From Pseudomonas resinovorans NBRC 106553 (lineage in GTDB: Bacteria; Pseudomonadota; Gammaproteobacteria; Pseudomonadales; Pseudomonadaceae), in NCBI RefSeq assembly GCF_000412695.1, contig NC_021499.1, positions 1,550,001 through 1,614,000 on the forward strand: 64,000 bases of DNA, in the 5' to 3' direction. A program made the translations under genes and the position numbers. Position 1 is the stretch's first letter, and every line of letters starts with the position of its first letter. The notes under the pieces are model-generated. The model searched no databases. It saw nothing but the letters and a program-made list of their open reading frames with translations, and was not told where the DNA came from. This document shows, piece by piece, positions 25,572 to 35,058 of the stretch.

Positions 25572-27370
25572 CACTCGGCTCCTCCGAGATAGGCTTCCAG
25601 CACCGCCGGGTCCTTCTGCACCTCGGCCGGCAGCCCGTGGGCGATGCGCTGGCCGAATTCCATCACCACCACGCGGTCCACCAGGCCCATGACGAAGTCC
25701 ATGTCGTGCTCCACCAGGAGGATCGCCATGCCTTCGCTGCGCAGGCGGCTGAGGAGGAGCCCCAAGGCTTCCTTCTCCTTGTGGCGCAGGCCGGCGGCGG
25801 GCTCGTCGAGCAGCAGCAGGCAGGGGTTGGCGCACAGGGCGCGGGCGATCTCGAGGATGCGCTGCTGACCCAGGGCCAGGCTGCCGGCTTCGGCATCGAG
25901 GTAGTCACCCAGGCCCACGCGTTCCAGCTGGTAGCGCGCTTCGGCGAGCAGCTCGGCTTCCTCGGCGCGGTCCAGGCGCAGGGCGGCGGACAGCACGCCC
26001 TTGTTGCCGCGCAGGTGGGCGCCGATGGCGACGTTCTCCAGCACGCTCATCTCCGCCAGCAGCTTCACATGCTGGAAGGTGCGGCTCATGCCCATGCGGG
26101 CGATCTCGCGGGAGGGCATGCCGTTGATCCGCTGGCCACGGAACAGCACGTCGCCCGAGGTGGGGGTGTCCACGCCCGAGAGCTGGTTGAACAGGGTGCT
26201 CTTGCCGGCGCCATTGGGGCCGATCAGCGCGAGGATCTCGCCGGCGCGCACTTCCAGGTTCATGTCGTTGTTGGCCACCAGGCCGCCGAAACGACGGGTG
26301 ACATTACGCGCTTCCAGCAGCACCTCGCCGGCGGTCGGCAGTTCGCGGCGCGGCAGTTCGGTGGCGCTCGCCAGCGCCTTGGCGGCCTTGCGCGGCTTCC
26401 AGGCGTCCGGCACCAGGCGCAGCAGCAGGGGCCAGAGGCCGCCCGGTGCGCGTTGCATGAGCAGGATGATGATCAGGCCGAAGACGATCACCTCGTAGTT
26501 GCCGGTGGTGCCGAAGAGTTGCGGCAGGAGGTCCTGCAGCCACTGCTTGAGCATGGTCAGCATGCCGGCGCCCAGCAGTGCGCCCCAGACGCTGGCCACG
26601 CCGCCGATCAGCGCCATGAACAGGTAGTCGATGCCCATGTGCAGGCCGAAGGGCGTGGGGTTCACGAAGCGCTGGGTGTGGGCGTAGAGCCAACCGGAAA
26701 CGGCGGCGAACAGGGCGGAGATGAGGAAGATCACCAGCTTGGAGCGGAAAGTGTTCACCCCCATGGATTCGGCCATCAGCTGGCCGCCCTTGAGTGCGCG
26801 GATGGCCCGGCCTTCGCGGGAGTCCAGGAGGTTCTGGGTGATCAGCATGGCGCACAGCAGCACGGCCCAGATCAGGTAGTAGATCTCCTCGCCCTTGTTC
26901 ATCTCCCAGCCGAGCAGCGAGATGGAGGGCAGGCCGCTGACGCCGGTATGGCCGCCGAGGGATTCCAGGGTACCGAACAGGTAGTACAGCGACAGGCCCC
27001 AGGCGATGGTCCCCAGTGGCAGGTAGTGGCCGGAGAGCTTGAGGGTCATGGCCCCCAGCAGCAGGGCCACCGCGCCGGTGAGCACCAGCCCCACCAGCAG
27101 GGTCAGCCAGGGCGAGGCGCTGGCCCAGGCCAGCCAGCCCGGCAGGTCCTGCACCGTGGTGAGGTAGGCGCTGGTGTAGGCGCCCAGGCCAACGAACGCC
27201 GCCTGGCCGAAGCTGGTCATGCCGCCGACCCCGGTGAGCAGCACCAGGCCGAGGACCACCAGGGTGTAGAGCCCGATGTAGTTCAGGAGGGTGACGTAGT
27301 AGGGCGGCAGCACCATGGGCGCGATGCCGAGCACGGCCACCAGGGAGAGGATCAGGTAGCGCGGTTTCAT
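25571..27370 (-). CDS. Fused ABC permease and ATP-binding protein (LivM-LivG, system 1)
   Basis: A 599-residue fusion. Residues 1-320 are a LivM-type permease with about 8-10 membrane segments ([39 protein letters not shown]). After a linker, residues about 350-599 are a LivG-type ATPase with Walker [32 protein letters not shown] and [11 protein letters not shown]. Such natural fusions occur in HAAT systems. The ATG overlaps the livH-type stop (ATGA). It supplies the second ATPase of the importer next to the iac operon. Confidence 0.92.
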   Translation of the reverse strand: MKPRYLILSLVAVLGIAPMVLPPYYVTLLNYIGLYTLVVLGLVLLTGVGGMTSFGQAAFVGLGAYTSAYLTTVQDLPGWLAWASASPWLTLLVGLVLTGAVALLLGAMTLKLSGHYLPLGTIAWGLSLYYLFGTLESLGGHTGVSGLPSISLLGWEMNKGEEIYYLIWAVLLCAMLITQNLLDSREGRAIRALKGGQLMAESMGVNTFRSKLVIFLISALFAAVSGWLYAHTQRFVNPTPFGLHMGIDYLFMALIGGVASVWGALLGAGMLTMLKQWLQDLLPQLFGTTGNYEVIVFGLIIILLMQRAPGGLWPLLLRLVPDAWKPRKAAKALASATELPRRELPTAGEVLLEARNVTRRFGGLVANNDMNLEVRAGEILALIGPNGAGKSTLFNQLSGVDTPTSGDVLFRGQRINGMPSREIARMGMSRTFQHVKLLAEMSVLENVAIGAHLRGNKGVLSAALRLDRAEEAELLAEARYQLERVGLGDYLDAEAGSLALGQQRILEIARALCANPCLLLLDEPAAGLRHKEKEALGLLLSRLRSEGMAILLVEHDMDFVMGLVDRVVVMEFGQRIAHGLPAEVQKDPAVLEAYLGGAE

Positions 27371-28404
27371 TCATCGTCCTCCACGTGACGGCTGGTGAGG
27401 GAGCGCCAGAGCAGGAAGGGGATGATCAGGGTGAAGACGATGATCTCCTTGTAGGTACTGGCCCAGAACATCGAGAAGGCCTCGATCAGGCCAACGCCCA
27501 GGGCGCCCAGGGCGGCCACCGGGTAGCTCACCAGGCCGCCGATGATGGCGCCGACGAAGCCCTTGAGGCTGATGACGAAGCCCGAGTCGAAGTACAGGGT
27601 GGTGATGGGGGCGATGAGGATGCCCGACAGCGCACCGATGAAGGTGGCCAGGGCGAAGGTGGCCTTGCCCGCCAGGGTCGGCGAGATGCCCATCAGCCGC
27701 GCGCCCAGGCGGTTCACCGCGGTGGCGCGCAGGGCCTTGCCGTAGAGGCTGCGTTCGAAGAACAGGAACAGGCCGACGATCAGCGCCAGGGACACGGCTA
27801 TCACCCACAGGGTCTGGGCGTTGAAGGTCACCGGGCCCAAGGTCAGGCCGGCCTCGGAGAAGGGCGCGGTGCGGGCACCTTCCGGTCCGAACATCAAGAG
27901 GCCGATGCCCACCATGGCCACGTGCACGGCGATGGAGACGATCAGCAGCACCAGCGAACTGGCCGAGGCCAGGGGCTGGAACACCAGGCGGTAGAGCTGC
28001 GGGCCCAGCGGCACCACCAGGGCCAGGGTGAGCAGCGCTTGCACGGCCATGGGCAATTCGGCCAGGGGCAGGCTGCGCAGCAGGCCGAGCAGGAGCAGGG
28101 CGTAGGCGAGCTTGGGGACTATCCGTTTCTGGAAACGGAAGCCACGGCTGGAGCGGGTGGCGTCGTACAGGTCCATGGCGCAGTCGGCCAGGGTCAGGCC
28201 GAGCAGCAACCAGACCAGCGCGGTGGGCTGGCCGGCCTGCAGGCTGGCCATTGTCAGCGCGCCGTAGGTGACGAACTCGCCCTGGGGGATCAGCAGGATC
28301 CGCGTGACGGTGAAGACCAGCAGGAGCGAAAGCGCCAGCAGCGCGTAGATCGCGCCGTTGGTGATGCCGTCCTGGCCGAGCAGCAGGGCTATCTGGAGAT
28401 TCAT
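27367..28404 (-). CDS. ABC transporter permease, LivH type (system 1)
   Basis: A 345-residue inner-membrane permease. The family start GITNGAIYALLALSLLLVF and the coupling-helix region FVGAIIGGLVSYPVAALGAL are visible, with RATAVNRLGARLMGISP. It is a little longer than the usual ~290-300 residues owing to an extra central region with a hydrophilic loop (DLYDATRSSRGFRFQKR). Genes on both sides belong to the same importer; the next gene overlaps by 4 bp. Cargo is inferred from the adjacent iac genes. Confidence 0.9.
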   Translation of the reverse strand: MNLQIALLLGQDGITNGAIYALLALSLLLVFTVTRILLIPQGEFVTYGALTMASLQAGQPTALVWLLLGLTLADCAMDLYDATRSSRGFRFQKRIVPKLAYALLLLGLLRSLPLAELPMAVQALLTLALVVPLGPQLYRLVFQPLASASSLVLLIVSIAVHVAMVGIGLLMFGPEGARTAPFSEAGLTLGPVTFNAQTLWVIAVSLALIVGLFLFFERSLYGKALRATAVNRLGARLMGISPTLAGKATFALATFIGALSGILIAPITTLYFDSGFVISLKGFVGAIIGGLVSYPVAALGALGVGLIEAFSMFWASTYKEIIVFTLIIPFLLWRSLTSRHVEDDE

Positions 28405-28443
28405 GGTGGGAACTCTTTATTGCAGTAGGGAGGTGCCGCACGC

Positions 28444-28528
28444 GTAGGGTGGATGACGCTTTACCCATCCACCTTTGGTGCCTGACCGGGGCGCCGCAAG
28501 GTGGACGAAGAGAGCGTCGTCCACCCTA
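28444..28528. repeat. R1-like repeat between the binding-protein and permease genes
   Basis: GTAGGGTGGATGACGC at the left and GCGTCGTCCACCCTAC at the right form a long inverted repeat inside the importer operon, between its first and second genes. It may act as an mRNA-stabilising hairpin, giving more binding protein than permease. Confidence 0.65.
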
Positions 28529-28544
28529 CAAACAGCCCCTGCGA

Positions 28545-29696
28545 TCAATTGCTGCCCAGCAGGGTCCAGGTGCCGTTCTTCACCTGGATCAGCTCGCGGC
28601 CGCGCTCGTCGAAGCCGCTGTGGTCGTCCGGGGTCATGTTGTAGACGCCCTGGGTGGCGGGCACTTCATGGCTCGCTTCCAGCGCGTCGCGCAGGGCTGC
28701 GCGGAACTCCGGAGTCCCCGGCGCGGCCTTGGCGGCGGCCAGCGGGATGGCTTTCTGCAGCAGCAGGCCGGCGTCGAAGGTGTTGGCACCGAAGGTGGCC
28801 GGCTTGCTGCCGTTGAGCTTCTCGTAGGCGGCCACGTACTCGCCGGCGAGTTGCTTGGAGGGATGGCTGTCGGGCATCTGGTCGAGCACCAGCATCAGGC
28901 TGGCGGCGAGGATGGTGCCTTCCACCTTCTTGCCGCCGAGCTTGAGGAAGTCCGGCAGGGCGGCGCCGTGGGTCTGGTACATCTGGCCGCGATAGCCCTG
29001 GTCGAACAGGGTGGTCTGCGGCAGCACCGCGGCGCTGCCGGGTGCCGCCACCAGCACGGCGTCGGGGCGTACGGAGAGCACTTTCAGGCTCTGCCCGGTC
29101 ACCGAGGTGTCCTGGCGCTGGAAGCGCTCGTTGGCCACCAGCTTGATGCCGTGCTCGGCGGCCATGGCGCCGATCACCTTGGACCAGTTCTCGCCATAGG
29201 GATCGGCGGTGCCGATGAAGCCCAGGGTCTTCACGCCGCGCGCGGTCATGTCACCCACCAGGGCCTTGGCGATCAGGTCGTCGTTCTGGGTGGTCTTGAA
29301 CACCCACTTCTTCTGCTCGTTCATCGGCAGCACCACGGCGGCGGTGCCCACCGGCGCCAGCAGCGGCACGCCGGCCTCGGCGACGAACTGGATCACGCCC
29401 ATGGCGTTGGGCGAACCGCTCGGGCCGATGATGGCGTCGACGTTCTCCTCGCTGATCAGCTTCTTCAGCGCTTTCACGGTGGCGGTGGGGTCGCTGCCGT
29501 CATCCAGGGGAATGTAGGTCACCTTCTGGTCGCCGGCCTGGGTGGGCAGCAGGGGGGTGGAGTTTTTCTGGGGCAGCCCGACCAGGGCCAGGGGGCCGGT
29601 GGACGAGGTGATGACGCCGACCTTCACGTCCGCCTGGGCGGAGGACAGGCAGATGGCGCTGAGCAGCAGGGTGGACACGGCTTGTTTGAAGTGCAT
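28545..29696 (-). CDS. ABC transporter substrate-binding protein (system 1)
   Basis: A 383-residue periplasmic binding protein with a 22-residue signal peptide (LLLSAICLSSAQAD). The type I fold is typical of HAAT receptors: VKVGVITSSTGPLALVG, DAIIGPSGSPNAMGVIQF and GTADPYGENWSKVIG. The frame is open upstream, but ATG 29696 begins the signal peptide. It is divergent from iacH across ~730 bp containing the AT-rich promoter region. Together with LivH, the LivMG fusion and LivF it probably imports indole-3-acetate or another aromatic carboxylate; this is inferred from position. Confidence 0.88.
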   Translation of the reverse strand: MHFKQAVSTLLLSAICLSSAQADVKVGVITSSTGPLALVGLPQKNSTPLLPTQAGDQKVTYIPLDDGSDPTATVKALKKLISEENVDAIIGPSGSPNAMGVIQFVAEAGVPLLAPVGTAAVVLPMNEQKKWVFKTTQNDDLIAKALVGDMTARGVKTLGFIGTADPYGENWSKVIGAMAAEHGIKLVANERFQRQDTSVTGQSLKVLSVRPDAVLVAAPGSAAVLPQTTLFDQGYRGQMYQTHGAALPDFLKLGGKKVEGTILAASLMLVLDQMPDSHPSKQLAGEYVAAYEKLNGSKPATFGANTFDAGLLLQKAIPLAAAKAAPGTPEFRAALRDALEASHEVPATQGVYNMTPDDHSGFDERGRELIQVKNGTWTLLGSN

Positions 29697-30029
29697 GACG
29701 TACTCCGGGGTTGCAAGGCTACTGGAGAGGCAATGATCCGCAGGGCGCGCCGGGCTCCAGGGGAGACCTGCGCGCGGATGGCTTGCCGCCTTTTTGTTGT
29801 TCTGGCGCCTTGAGGCGCTACCGGCGGGTATCCCGCTCGGCGGGGAGCGAAATTGCAGCTCCCGTGCCAGAAAAACCTGCTCCATGCCGGTGCGGTGCCG
29901 CAGGGGCCCCGTTCGTCTGAACCTTTCCAGCCTCCCCGCGGCAGCTGCCGACGCCCCCGGCGAGCCCTTGCGCAAATACCTTTCATCCCAGCGCTGATCG
30001 GCCTCCCAGGGTTTTGCCGGAGCTGATAT

Positions 30030-30425
30030 TCAGTCAGAAAAGTCATGATTTTTGCGATAAAAAAGCCCTGTTTTTGCGTCTAAAAAATCGCAATAAATTG
30101 CAAATATTGCGTTCGATAAACGCACAGCTGGAAAGCTGTGAATTTGCCGGTGTTTCCGCTCGGTCAAATGAAAACAATTCTTATCGGAATTGTAGCTTAC
30201 TGAAAAATAACAACTTTATAGCTTGTTTTGGAAGCCGTTGTGATTTTGTGGCTGTTACCGTTCTGCACGTTACTGGTGCTGAATTACGTGAAAGTGCACC
30301 GAATCTACACACTATTTTTCCAGTGATAATTCAATTGACATTTCACGTAATTCTTCCGATTCTGGATTTACGCATTCGACACCCCGGCAAGGGCTGTCGA
30401 GCACCAACAAGAACGCCAATGGGTA
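30030..30425 (+). promoter_or_regulatory. AT-rich iac promoter region with a 13-bp inverted repeat and a hairpin
   Basis: This stretch is markedly AT-rich against its neighbours. GAATTACGTGAAA at 30281-30293 recurs as its exact complement TTTCACGTAATTC at 30341-30353, a 13-bp inverted repeat with 47-bp spacing. A hairpin CACAGCT-GGAA-AGCTGTG lies at 30123-30140. AACAAGAA at 30406-30413 is a Crc/Hfq-type motif close to the iacH start. The region separates the importer operon from the iac operon and likely holds both promoters. A large open frame through it has no coding character. Confidence 0.6.
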
Positions 30426-31544
30426 ATGCAGATGACGATAGTGGTCGAGAAGCTCGAGCTGGGTGGCTCAGGCAGGACGGTGATGGTGAAGGACACCATC
30501 GATATCGCCGGCCATCCCACCCGGGCTTCCAGCCGTGCGCTGATCGATGCGCCCGACGCCTCGCGCCATGCCGACGTGGTCCAGGCCCTGCTGGACGCCG
30601 GCTGCCGTATCACCGGCAAGACCAGCCTGCATGAGCTGGCCTTCGGCACCACCGGCCTCAATGCCTGGACCGGCACCGCGGAAAACCCGCGCTACCCCGG
30701 CCGCGTACCTGGTGGTTCCTCCAGTGGCTCGGCCGCCGCCGTGGCCGCCGACCTCTGCGACTTTGCCCTGGGCACCGACACCGGTGGCTCGGTTCGGGTC
30801 CCCGCCTGCTGCTGCGGCGTGTTCGGCATGAAGCCCACTTTCGGCCGCGTCAGCCGTGCCGGCGTGATGCCCGCCGAAACTTCCCTGGATTGCGTAGGCC
30901 CCTTCGCCGCCAGCGTCGACCTGCTGATCGAAGCCATGGCCGCCATCGACCCGTCCTTCGATACGCTGCCCACCGTCAGCGGCGTGCGCATCGGCGTCGT
31001 GCCGGTGCAGGCCAACCCGGAAGTGCTCGCCACCCTGGAAGCCGTACTGGAAGCCTCCGACTTCGAGCTGCAGGACGCGCCGCTGCCCGGCATGCAGGCC
31101 GCCTACGATGCCGGCCTCTCCGTGATCAACAGGGAAACCTGGAATGCCTGCGGCCACCTGGTGGCTACCGGCCTGCTGGGTGCGGATATCGCTTCCCGCC
31201 TGCAGGCCGCCGGCAACACCACCGACGCCGCCCTGCGCGATGCCGAAACCATCCGCGCCGCCTTCACCGCCGAAGTGGATGCCGCCCTGGCGCGCTGCCC
31301 GATCCTCGCCCTGCCGACCATGCCGGATTACCCGGCCCTGGTGGCGGACGCCGCCGATACCCGCGCGGCCATCGGCATGACCGCCTTCGTGCGGCCGTTC
31401 AACCTCACTGGTCACCCTGCGCTGAGCATTCCTTTCGAGGGTGCCTCGAAGCTGCCGGTGGGCCTGCAACTCGTTGCCGCCAAGGGCGCGGACGAACTGC
31501 TGCTGGCAGTCGCCCGTGAGCTCGTGCGACGCCTCGAACAATAA
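30426..31544 (+). CDS. iacH: Amidase-signature family protein IacH
   Basis: A 372-residue amidase-signature hydrolase. The catalytic lysine K22 (VMVKDTIDI), the cis-serine in PGGSSSGSAAAVAA near 99-100 and the nucleophile S122 in GTDTGGSVRVPA are present. The protein is shorter at the N-terminus than GatA-type enzymes, beginning just before the lysine strand. Known iac clusters carry this gene; IacH is thought to act as an amidohydrolase but its exact step is unsettled. It leads the nine-gene operon iacHABICDEFG. Two in-frame ATGs (30426, 30432) are possible starts, and an A-rich Crc-type motif precedes them. Confidence 0.85.
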   Translation: MQMTIVVEKLELGGSGRTVMVKDTIDIAGHPTRASSRALIDAPDASRHADVVQALLDAGCRITGKTSLHELAFGTTGLNAWTGTAENPRYPGRVPGGSSSGSAAAVAADLCDFALGTDTGGSVRVPACCCGVFGMKPTFGRVSRAGVMPAETSLDCVGPFAASVDLLIEAMAAIDPSFDTLPTVSGVRIGVVPVQANPEVLATLEAVLEASDFELQDAPLPGMQAAYDAGLSVINRETWNACGHLVATGLLGADIASRLQAAGNTTDAALRDAETIRAAFTAEVDAALARCPILALPTMPDYPALVADAADTRAAIGMTAFVRPFNLTGHPALSIPFEGASKLPVGLQLVAAKGADELLLAVARELVRRLEQ

Positions 31545-31552
31545 ACAAGAAG
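31545..31552 (+). promoter_or_regulatory. Crc/Hfq-type motif before iacA
   Basis: AACAAGAA overlaps the end of iacH and lies 17 bp before the iacA ATG, next to its AGGAGAG ribosome binding site. It fits AANAANAA and would let Crc/Hfq block translation of the first catabolic enzyme. Confidence 0.45.
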
Positions 31553-31569
31553 CCCACCAGGAGAGCCTT

Positions 31570-32742
31570 ATGTCTTCGCTAAGCGAACTGGATTACCAGA
31601 GCCCCGCCCCGATTACCGCGAGTGAAGGATTCCAGGCGTTGCTCGCCGACATCCGCGAGCGTGCCCGGAGCGAGGAATTCGACCGGCAGAAATACATTTC
31701 CCAGGACGTGATCGAGCGCTTCAAGGAGCTCGGCGTCTACCGTGCCCTGGTGCCTACTCGCTTCGGCGGCGACCAGCGTTCGCCCATGGAGTTCTGCCAG
31801 ATGGTGGAGGACATCTCCGCCGCCGACGGTTCGGCCGGCTGGGTCGCCAGCTTCGGCATGAACCCGGTGTACCTGGCGGCGCTGCCCCTGGAGACCCTGA
31901 AGAAGGTCTACGCCAACGGCCCGGACGTGGTCTTCGCCGGCGGCATCTTCCCGCCGCAACCGGCCGCCTTCGTCGACGGCGGCCTGGAAGTGAACGGCCG
32001 CTGGAAGTTCTCCAGCGGCTGCATGGGCGCCAACCTGATCGGCGTCGGCATCAGCCCGAAGAATGGCGACACCGTGGGCCTGCCGCGTCTGGCGGTGATG
32101 CCGCGCGAAAAGGTGAAGATCGAGGAGACCTGGGATGTGGTCGGCCTGATCGGCACCGGCAGCCATGACGTGGTGATCGAAGGCGTGGTGGTGCCCGAGG
32201 AGTGGACCTTCGTCCGTGGCGGTCCGTCCAACCTCGACGAGCCGATGTTCCGCTACCCCTCGCTGTCTTTCGCCACCCAGGTGCTCTCGGTGGTTGGCCT
32301 GGGCGTTGCCCGCGCCGCCCTGGACTACCTCTGCGGCATGGCCACCGGCCGCTTCTCGGTCACCGGCGCTCCGGCACTGTCCGACCGCCCGCTGGCGCAG
32401 ATGCAGATGGCCAAGGCCGAAGCCGAACTGCGCGCCGCCCGCGCCTGGTTCTACGAAGCCATGGAAAGCGCCTGGGCCAGCGTGGTCGCCGGCAACCCGG
32501 TGAGCGTCGAGCAGACCAACCTGCTGCGCCTGTCCTCCACCCACGCCACCCGCGTGTCCGCCGAAGTGGCGCGCAGTGCGCAGATGCTCTCGGGCATGAC
32601 CGGCGTGTACCGGGACAACCCGCTGTCGCGCTTCGTCAACGACACCCTGGTGATCACCCAGCACGCCTTCATGGGCGACATGACCTACCAGAACGCCGGC
32701 GCGATCTTCTTCGGCAACAAGCCGCTGCCCGGCTACCTGTGA
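31570..32742 (+). CDS. iacA: Indole-3-acetate monooxygenase IacA (acyl-CoA dehydrogenase fold)
   Basis: A 390-residue protein of the acyl-CoA dehydrogenase-fold flavin monooxygenases (group D, like HpaB/HsaA). Visible are GVYRALVPTRFGGDQRSPME, ISAADGSAGWVASFGMNP and VVGLIGTGSHDVVIEG of the flavin and substrate regions. In characterised iac clusters IacA hydroxylates indole-3-acetate at the indole ring using flavin reduced by IacG. AGGAGAG at 31559-31565 sets the start. Order and neighbours match the iacHABICDEFG arrangement. Confidence 0.92.
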   Translation: MSSLSELDYQSPAPITASEGFQALLADIRERARSEEFDRQKYISQDVIERFKELGVYRALVPTRFGGDQRSPMEFCQMVEDISAADGSAGWVASFGMNPVYLAALPLETLKKVYANGPDVVFAGGIFPPQPAAFVDGGLEVNGRWKFSSGCMGANLIGVGISPKNGDTVGLPRLAVMPREKVKIEETWDVVGLIGTGSHDVVIEGVVVPEEWTFVRGGPSNLDEPMFRYPSLSFATQVLSVVGLGVARAALDYLCGMATGRFSVTGAPALSDRPLAQMQMAKAEAELRAARAWFYEAMESAWASVVAGNPVSVEQTNLLRLSSTHATRVSAEVARSAQMLSGMTGVYRDNPLSRFVNDTLVITQHAFMGDMTYQNAGAIFFGNKPLPGYL

Positions 32743-32770
32743 ATTTTCGACTGACTGATCGGTGACTGTT

Positions 32771-33133
32771 ATGAGTGAGAAAAAAGCCCTGCGCGTCCTC
32801 TTCTGCATGGGGATCAACCAGAACTTCTTCGACGCCCCGCGCGAAGAGCAACTGCAGGTCTGGGCCGCCTTCAGCGCCATGTGGAACGGCATCCACGACC
32901 TGCCCGGCGTGGAAGTGTTCGGCAATATGGACGACGACCAGAGCATGGTCGGCCCATCTACCGGCTACCCCTGGACCACCTACCTGCTGGCCGACGTGCC
33001 GGACATCGAGACCGTCCACGCCGCCTGCAACCTGTTCCGCACCACCCCGGTGGGCGAGGGCACCTACAAGCTGTGGCGCTACTGCAAGGTCGAGGCCCGT
33101 ACCGGCCGCGAACTGATCATCCAGCGCGCGTGA
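32771..33133 (+). CDS. iacB: IacB, small conserved IAA-cluster protein
   Basis: A 120-residue protein beginning MSEKKALRVLFCMGINQNFF, with GVEVFGNMDDDQSMVG in the middle. It resembles a dimeric alpha/beta-barrel type small protein by size and pattern. IacB is conserved between iacA and iacI in known clusters and has been linked to the second hydroxylation step, but its chemistry is not clear. The start at 32771 is an ATG downstream of a GTG in the same frame; the iacI start follows the stop by 5 bp. Confidence 0.8.
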   Translation: MSEKKALRVLFCMGINQNFFDAPREEQLQVWAAFSAMWNGIHDLPGVEVFGNMDDDQSMVGPSTGYPWTTYLLADVPDIETVHAACNLFRTTPVGEGTYKLWRYCKVEARTGRELIIQRA

Positions 33134-33138
33134 CCGCC

Positions 33139-33657
33139 ATGTCGACCCAAGCCCTCGAAGCGCGCCTGCGCCAACTGGAAAGCGAACACGCGGTGCGTGC
33201 CTGCATGAACCGCTACATGGAGCTGTGCGACGCCCTCGACGCGCGCACCCCGCTCGATGAGCTGGCTGGCCTGTTCACCAACGACGCCGTCTGGGAAGGC
33301 AAGGGCGCCAAGTACGCCAAGAGCTTCGGCGGCTACCAGGGTCGCGACGCCATCCGCGCGATGTTCGCCACCTACATGGTGGAGCCGGCGCACTTCGCCC
33401 TGAACGTGCACTTCCTCTGCTCGGAGCTGATCCGCGTCGAAGGTGCGCAGGCTTCCGGCAGCTGGGTGATGTTGCAGACCTCCACCTTCGCCAGCGGCGC
33501 CTCGCACCTCAACGCGGCGCGCCTGACGGTGAAGTTCCGTGAGGAGGAGGGCGCCTGGCGCATGGCGCATTTCCAGACCGAGAACCTGTTCAGCCGCCCG
33601 GTGGATGCCTGGAACGATTCCGCGCACCTGCCGGTGCCGGGCAAGAGCGGCGAATGA
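33139..33657 (+). CDS. iacI: IacI, SnoaL-like protein
   Basis: A 172-residue protein with a SnoaL/NTF2-like cone fold: HAVRACMNRYMELCDALDAR at the N-terminus, then LFTNDAVWEGKGAKYAKSFG and GAWRMAHFQTENLFSRP near the end. This fold occurs in cyclases, isomerases and small dehydratases. In known clusters iacI sits between iacB and iacC, as here, and has an auxiliary role in converting IAA intermediates. It starts 5 bp after iacB. Confidence 0.8.
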   Translation: MSTQALEARLRQLESEHAVRACMNRYMELCDALDARTPLDELAGLFTNDAVWEGKGAKYAKSFGGYQGRDAIRAMFATYMVEPAHFALNVHFLCSELIRVEGAQASGSWVMLQTSTFASGASHLNAARLTVKFREEEGAWRMAHFQTENLFSRPVDAWNDSAHLPVPGKSGE

Positions 33658-33700
33658 CCTATTTCTGTGAGTCGGCGTATTGCGTCGACGAGGAGTGACC

Positions 33701-34975
33701 GTGACCAACCTGATCGAAACCGTGAACCTGGCCAGCTCGCCGGCCGACCTGGTGCTGCACGACCGCGTGCACACCTCCCTCTACACCGACGCCCGCCTCT
33801 TCGACGAAGAGCTGGAAAAGGTCTTCTACAGCACCTGGATCTGGGTGGCCCACGCCAGCGAGATTCCCGATAACGGCAGCTACAAGAGCACCTACATCGG
33901 CAAGCAGCCGGTGATCGTCGTACGCGACCGCAAGAAGGACGTGCACGTGCTGCTCAACCGCTGCCGCCACCGTGGCGCCACCGTCTGCGAGCACAAGAAG
34001 GGCAAGACTAACAGCTTCGTCTGCCCCTACCACGGCTGGAGCTACGCCCTGGACGGCAGCCTGCGCGGCGTGCCGCACCCGGAAAGCTACGCCGACTGCC
34101 TGGACAAGGGCGAACTGCCCCTGGTGAGCCTGCGTGTCGAGCAGTACAACGGCATGATCTTCGCCACCTTCAAGGACGACATCGAGCCCCTGGTGGACTT
34201 CCTCGGCCCGGCCAAGAAGTGGATCGACCTGTTCATGAAGCAGGGCGCCGGCTACGGCGTGAAGGTTTCCGGCGAGCACCGCTTCCGCTTCCCCGGCAAC
34301 TGGAAGATCCAGCTGGAAAACACCACCGACGCCTACCACTTCCCGCTGGTGCACAAGTCCTTCCTGTCCTCGGTGGACGAGCAGACCCTGGAACTCTTCG
34401 ACTTCGTGAAGGGCCCGGGCTACGTCGAGGATCTGGGCAACGGCCACAGCGTGATGGTGATGATCCCCGACCTGGTGGACCTGGAAGCCAATCTCGACCT
34501 GCCGATCCCCGAGCGCTTCGAGGCCCTGGCCGATGAGCTGCGCGCCGAAGGCATCGAGGAAGAGCAGGTGCGCCGCATCGTCCGCGCCGTCGGCGGCTCG
34601 GGCTTCAACCTCAACCTGTTCCCCAACGTCGCTTGCTCCATGGCCTTCTTCCGCGTGCTGCAGCCGGTCTCGGTGAACGAGACCGAGATCCACCACGCCG
34701 TGATCACCATGGACGGCGGCCCGGCCGTGGCCAACCGCTACCGCCTGCGTCTGCACGAACACTTCCAGGGCCCCATGGGCTTCGGCACCCCGGACGATTC
34801 CGAGGCCTGGGAGCGCGTACAGAAGGGCGCCCAGGCGGGCACCGACCTCTGGATCATGCTCAACCGTGGCCTGCCCGGTGAGAAAGAGAGCGAGGACGGG
34901 CTGATCAGCGACGTGAGCGCCGAGACCGGCATGCGCGCGGCCTATCAGCAGTGGAAAAAGATGATGTCGGCCTGA
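33701..34975 (+). CDS. iacC: Rieske ring-hydroxylating dioxygenase alpha subunit IacC
   Basis: A 424-residue oxygenase large subunit. The Rieske 2Fe-2S ligands are C88-x-H90 in NRCRHRGATVC and C108-x2-H111 in VCPYHGW. The mononuclear iron region shows D210, H213 and H218 in ENTTDAYHFPLVHKS. The start is the GTG at 33701, since AGGAG lies at 33691-33695; upstream in-frame codons have no such site. With IacD it forms the terminal dioxygenase that yields catechol in the iac pathway, with electrons from IacF. Confidence 0.92.
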   Translation: MTNLIETVNLASSPADLVLHDRVHTSLYTDARLFDEELEKVFYSTWIWVAHASEIPDNGSYKSTYIGKQPVIVVRDRKKDVHVLLNRCRHRGATVCEHKKGKTNSFVCPYHGWSYALDGSLRGVPHPESYADCLDKGELPLVSLRVEQYNGMIFATFKDDIEPLVDFLGPAKKWIDLFMKQGAGYGVKVSGEHRFRFPGNWKIQLENTTDAYHFPLVHKSFLSSVDEQTLELFDFVKGPGYVEDLGNGHSVMVMIPDLVDLEANLDLPIPERFEALADELRAEGIEEEQVRRIVRAVGGSGFNLNLFPNVACSMAFFRVLQPVSVNETEIHHAVITMDGGPAVANRYRLRLHEHFQGPMGFGTPDDSEAWERVQKGAQAGTDLWIMLNRGLPGEKESEDGLISDVSAETGMRAAYQQWKKMMSA

Positions 34976-35058
34976 GCCCGATCCGGCGCCGCGCGCGCCC
35001 TTTCCCCAACGGCAAGGGCGACGCGGCCACGCTAAGCAGAATCTGAAAGAGACCAGCC

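Noticed and set aside
25637..27388. 583-codon open frame opposite the LivMG fusion, and similar long antisense frames at 7110-8858, 12743-14479 and 27385-28428
   Set aside because: Same low-complexity antisense composition; the opposite strand carries well-defined proteins in each case.
28444..28528. Inverted repeat inside the importer operon as a terminator
   Set aside because: It lacks a T-run and the following genes lie in the same direction with no other promoter visible, so it is recorded as a repeat only.
30014..30425. Open frame through the AT-rich region upstream of iacH
   Set aside because: Different frame from iacH, no family match, and the region contains promoter-type dyads.
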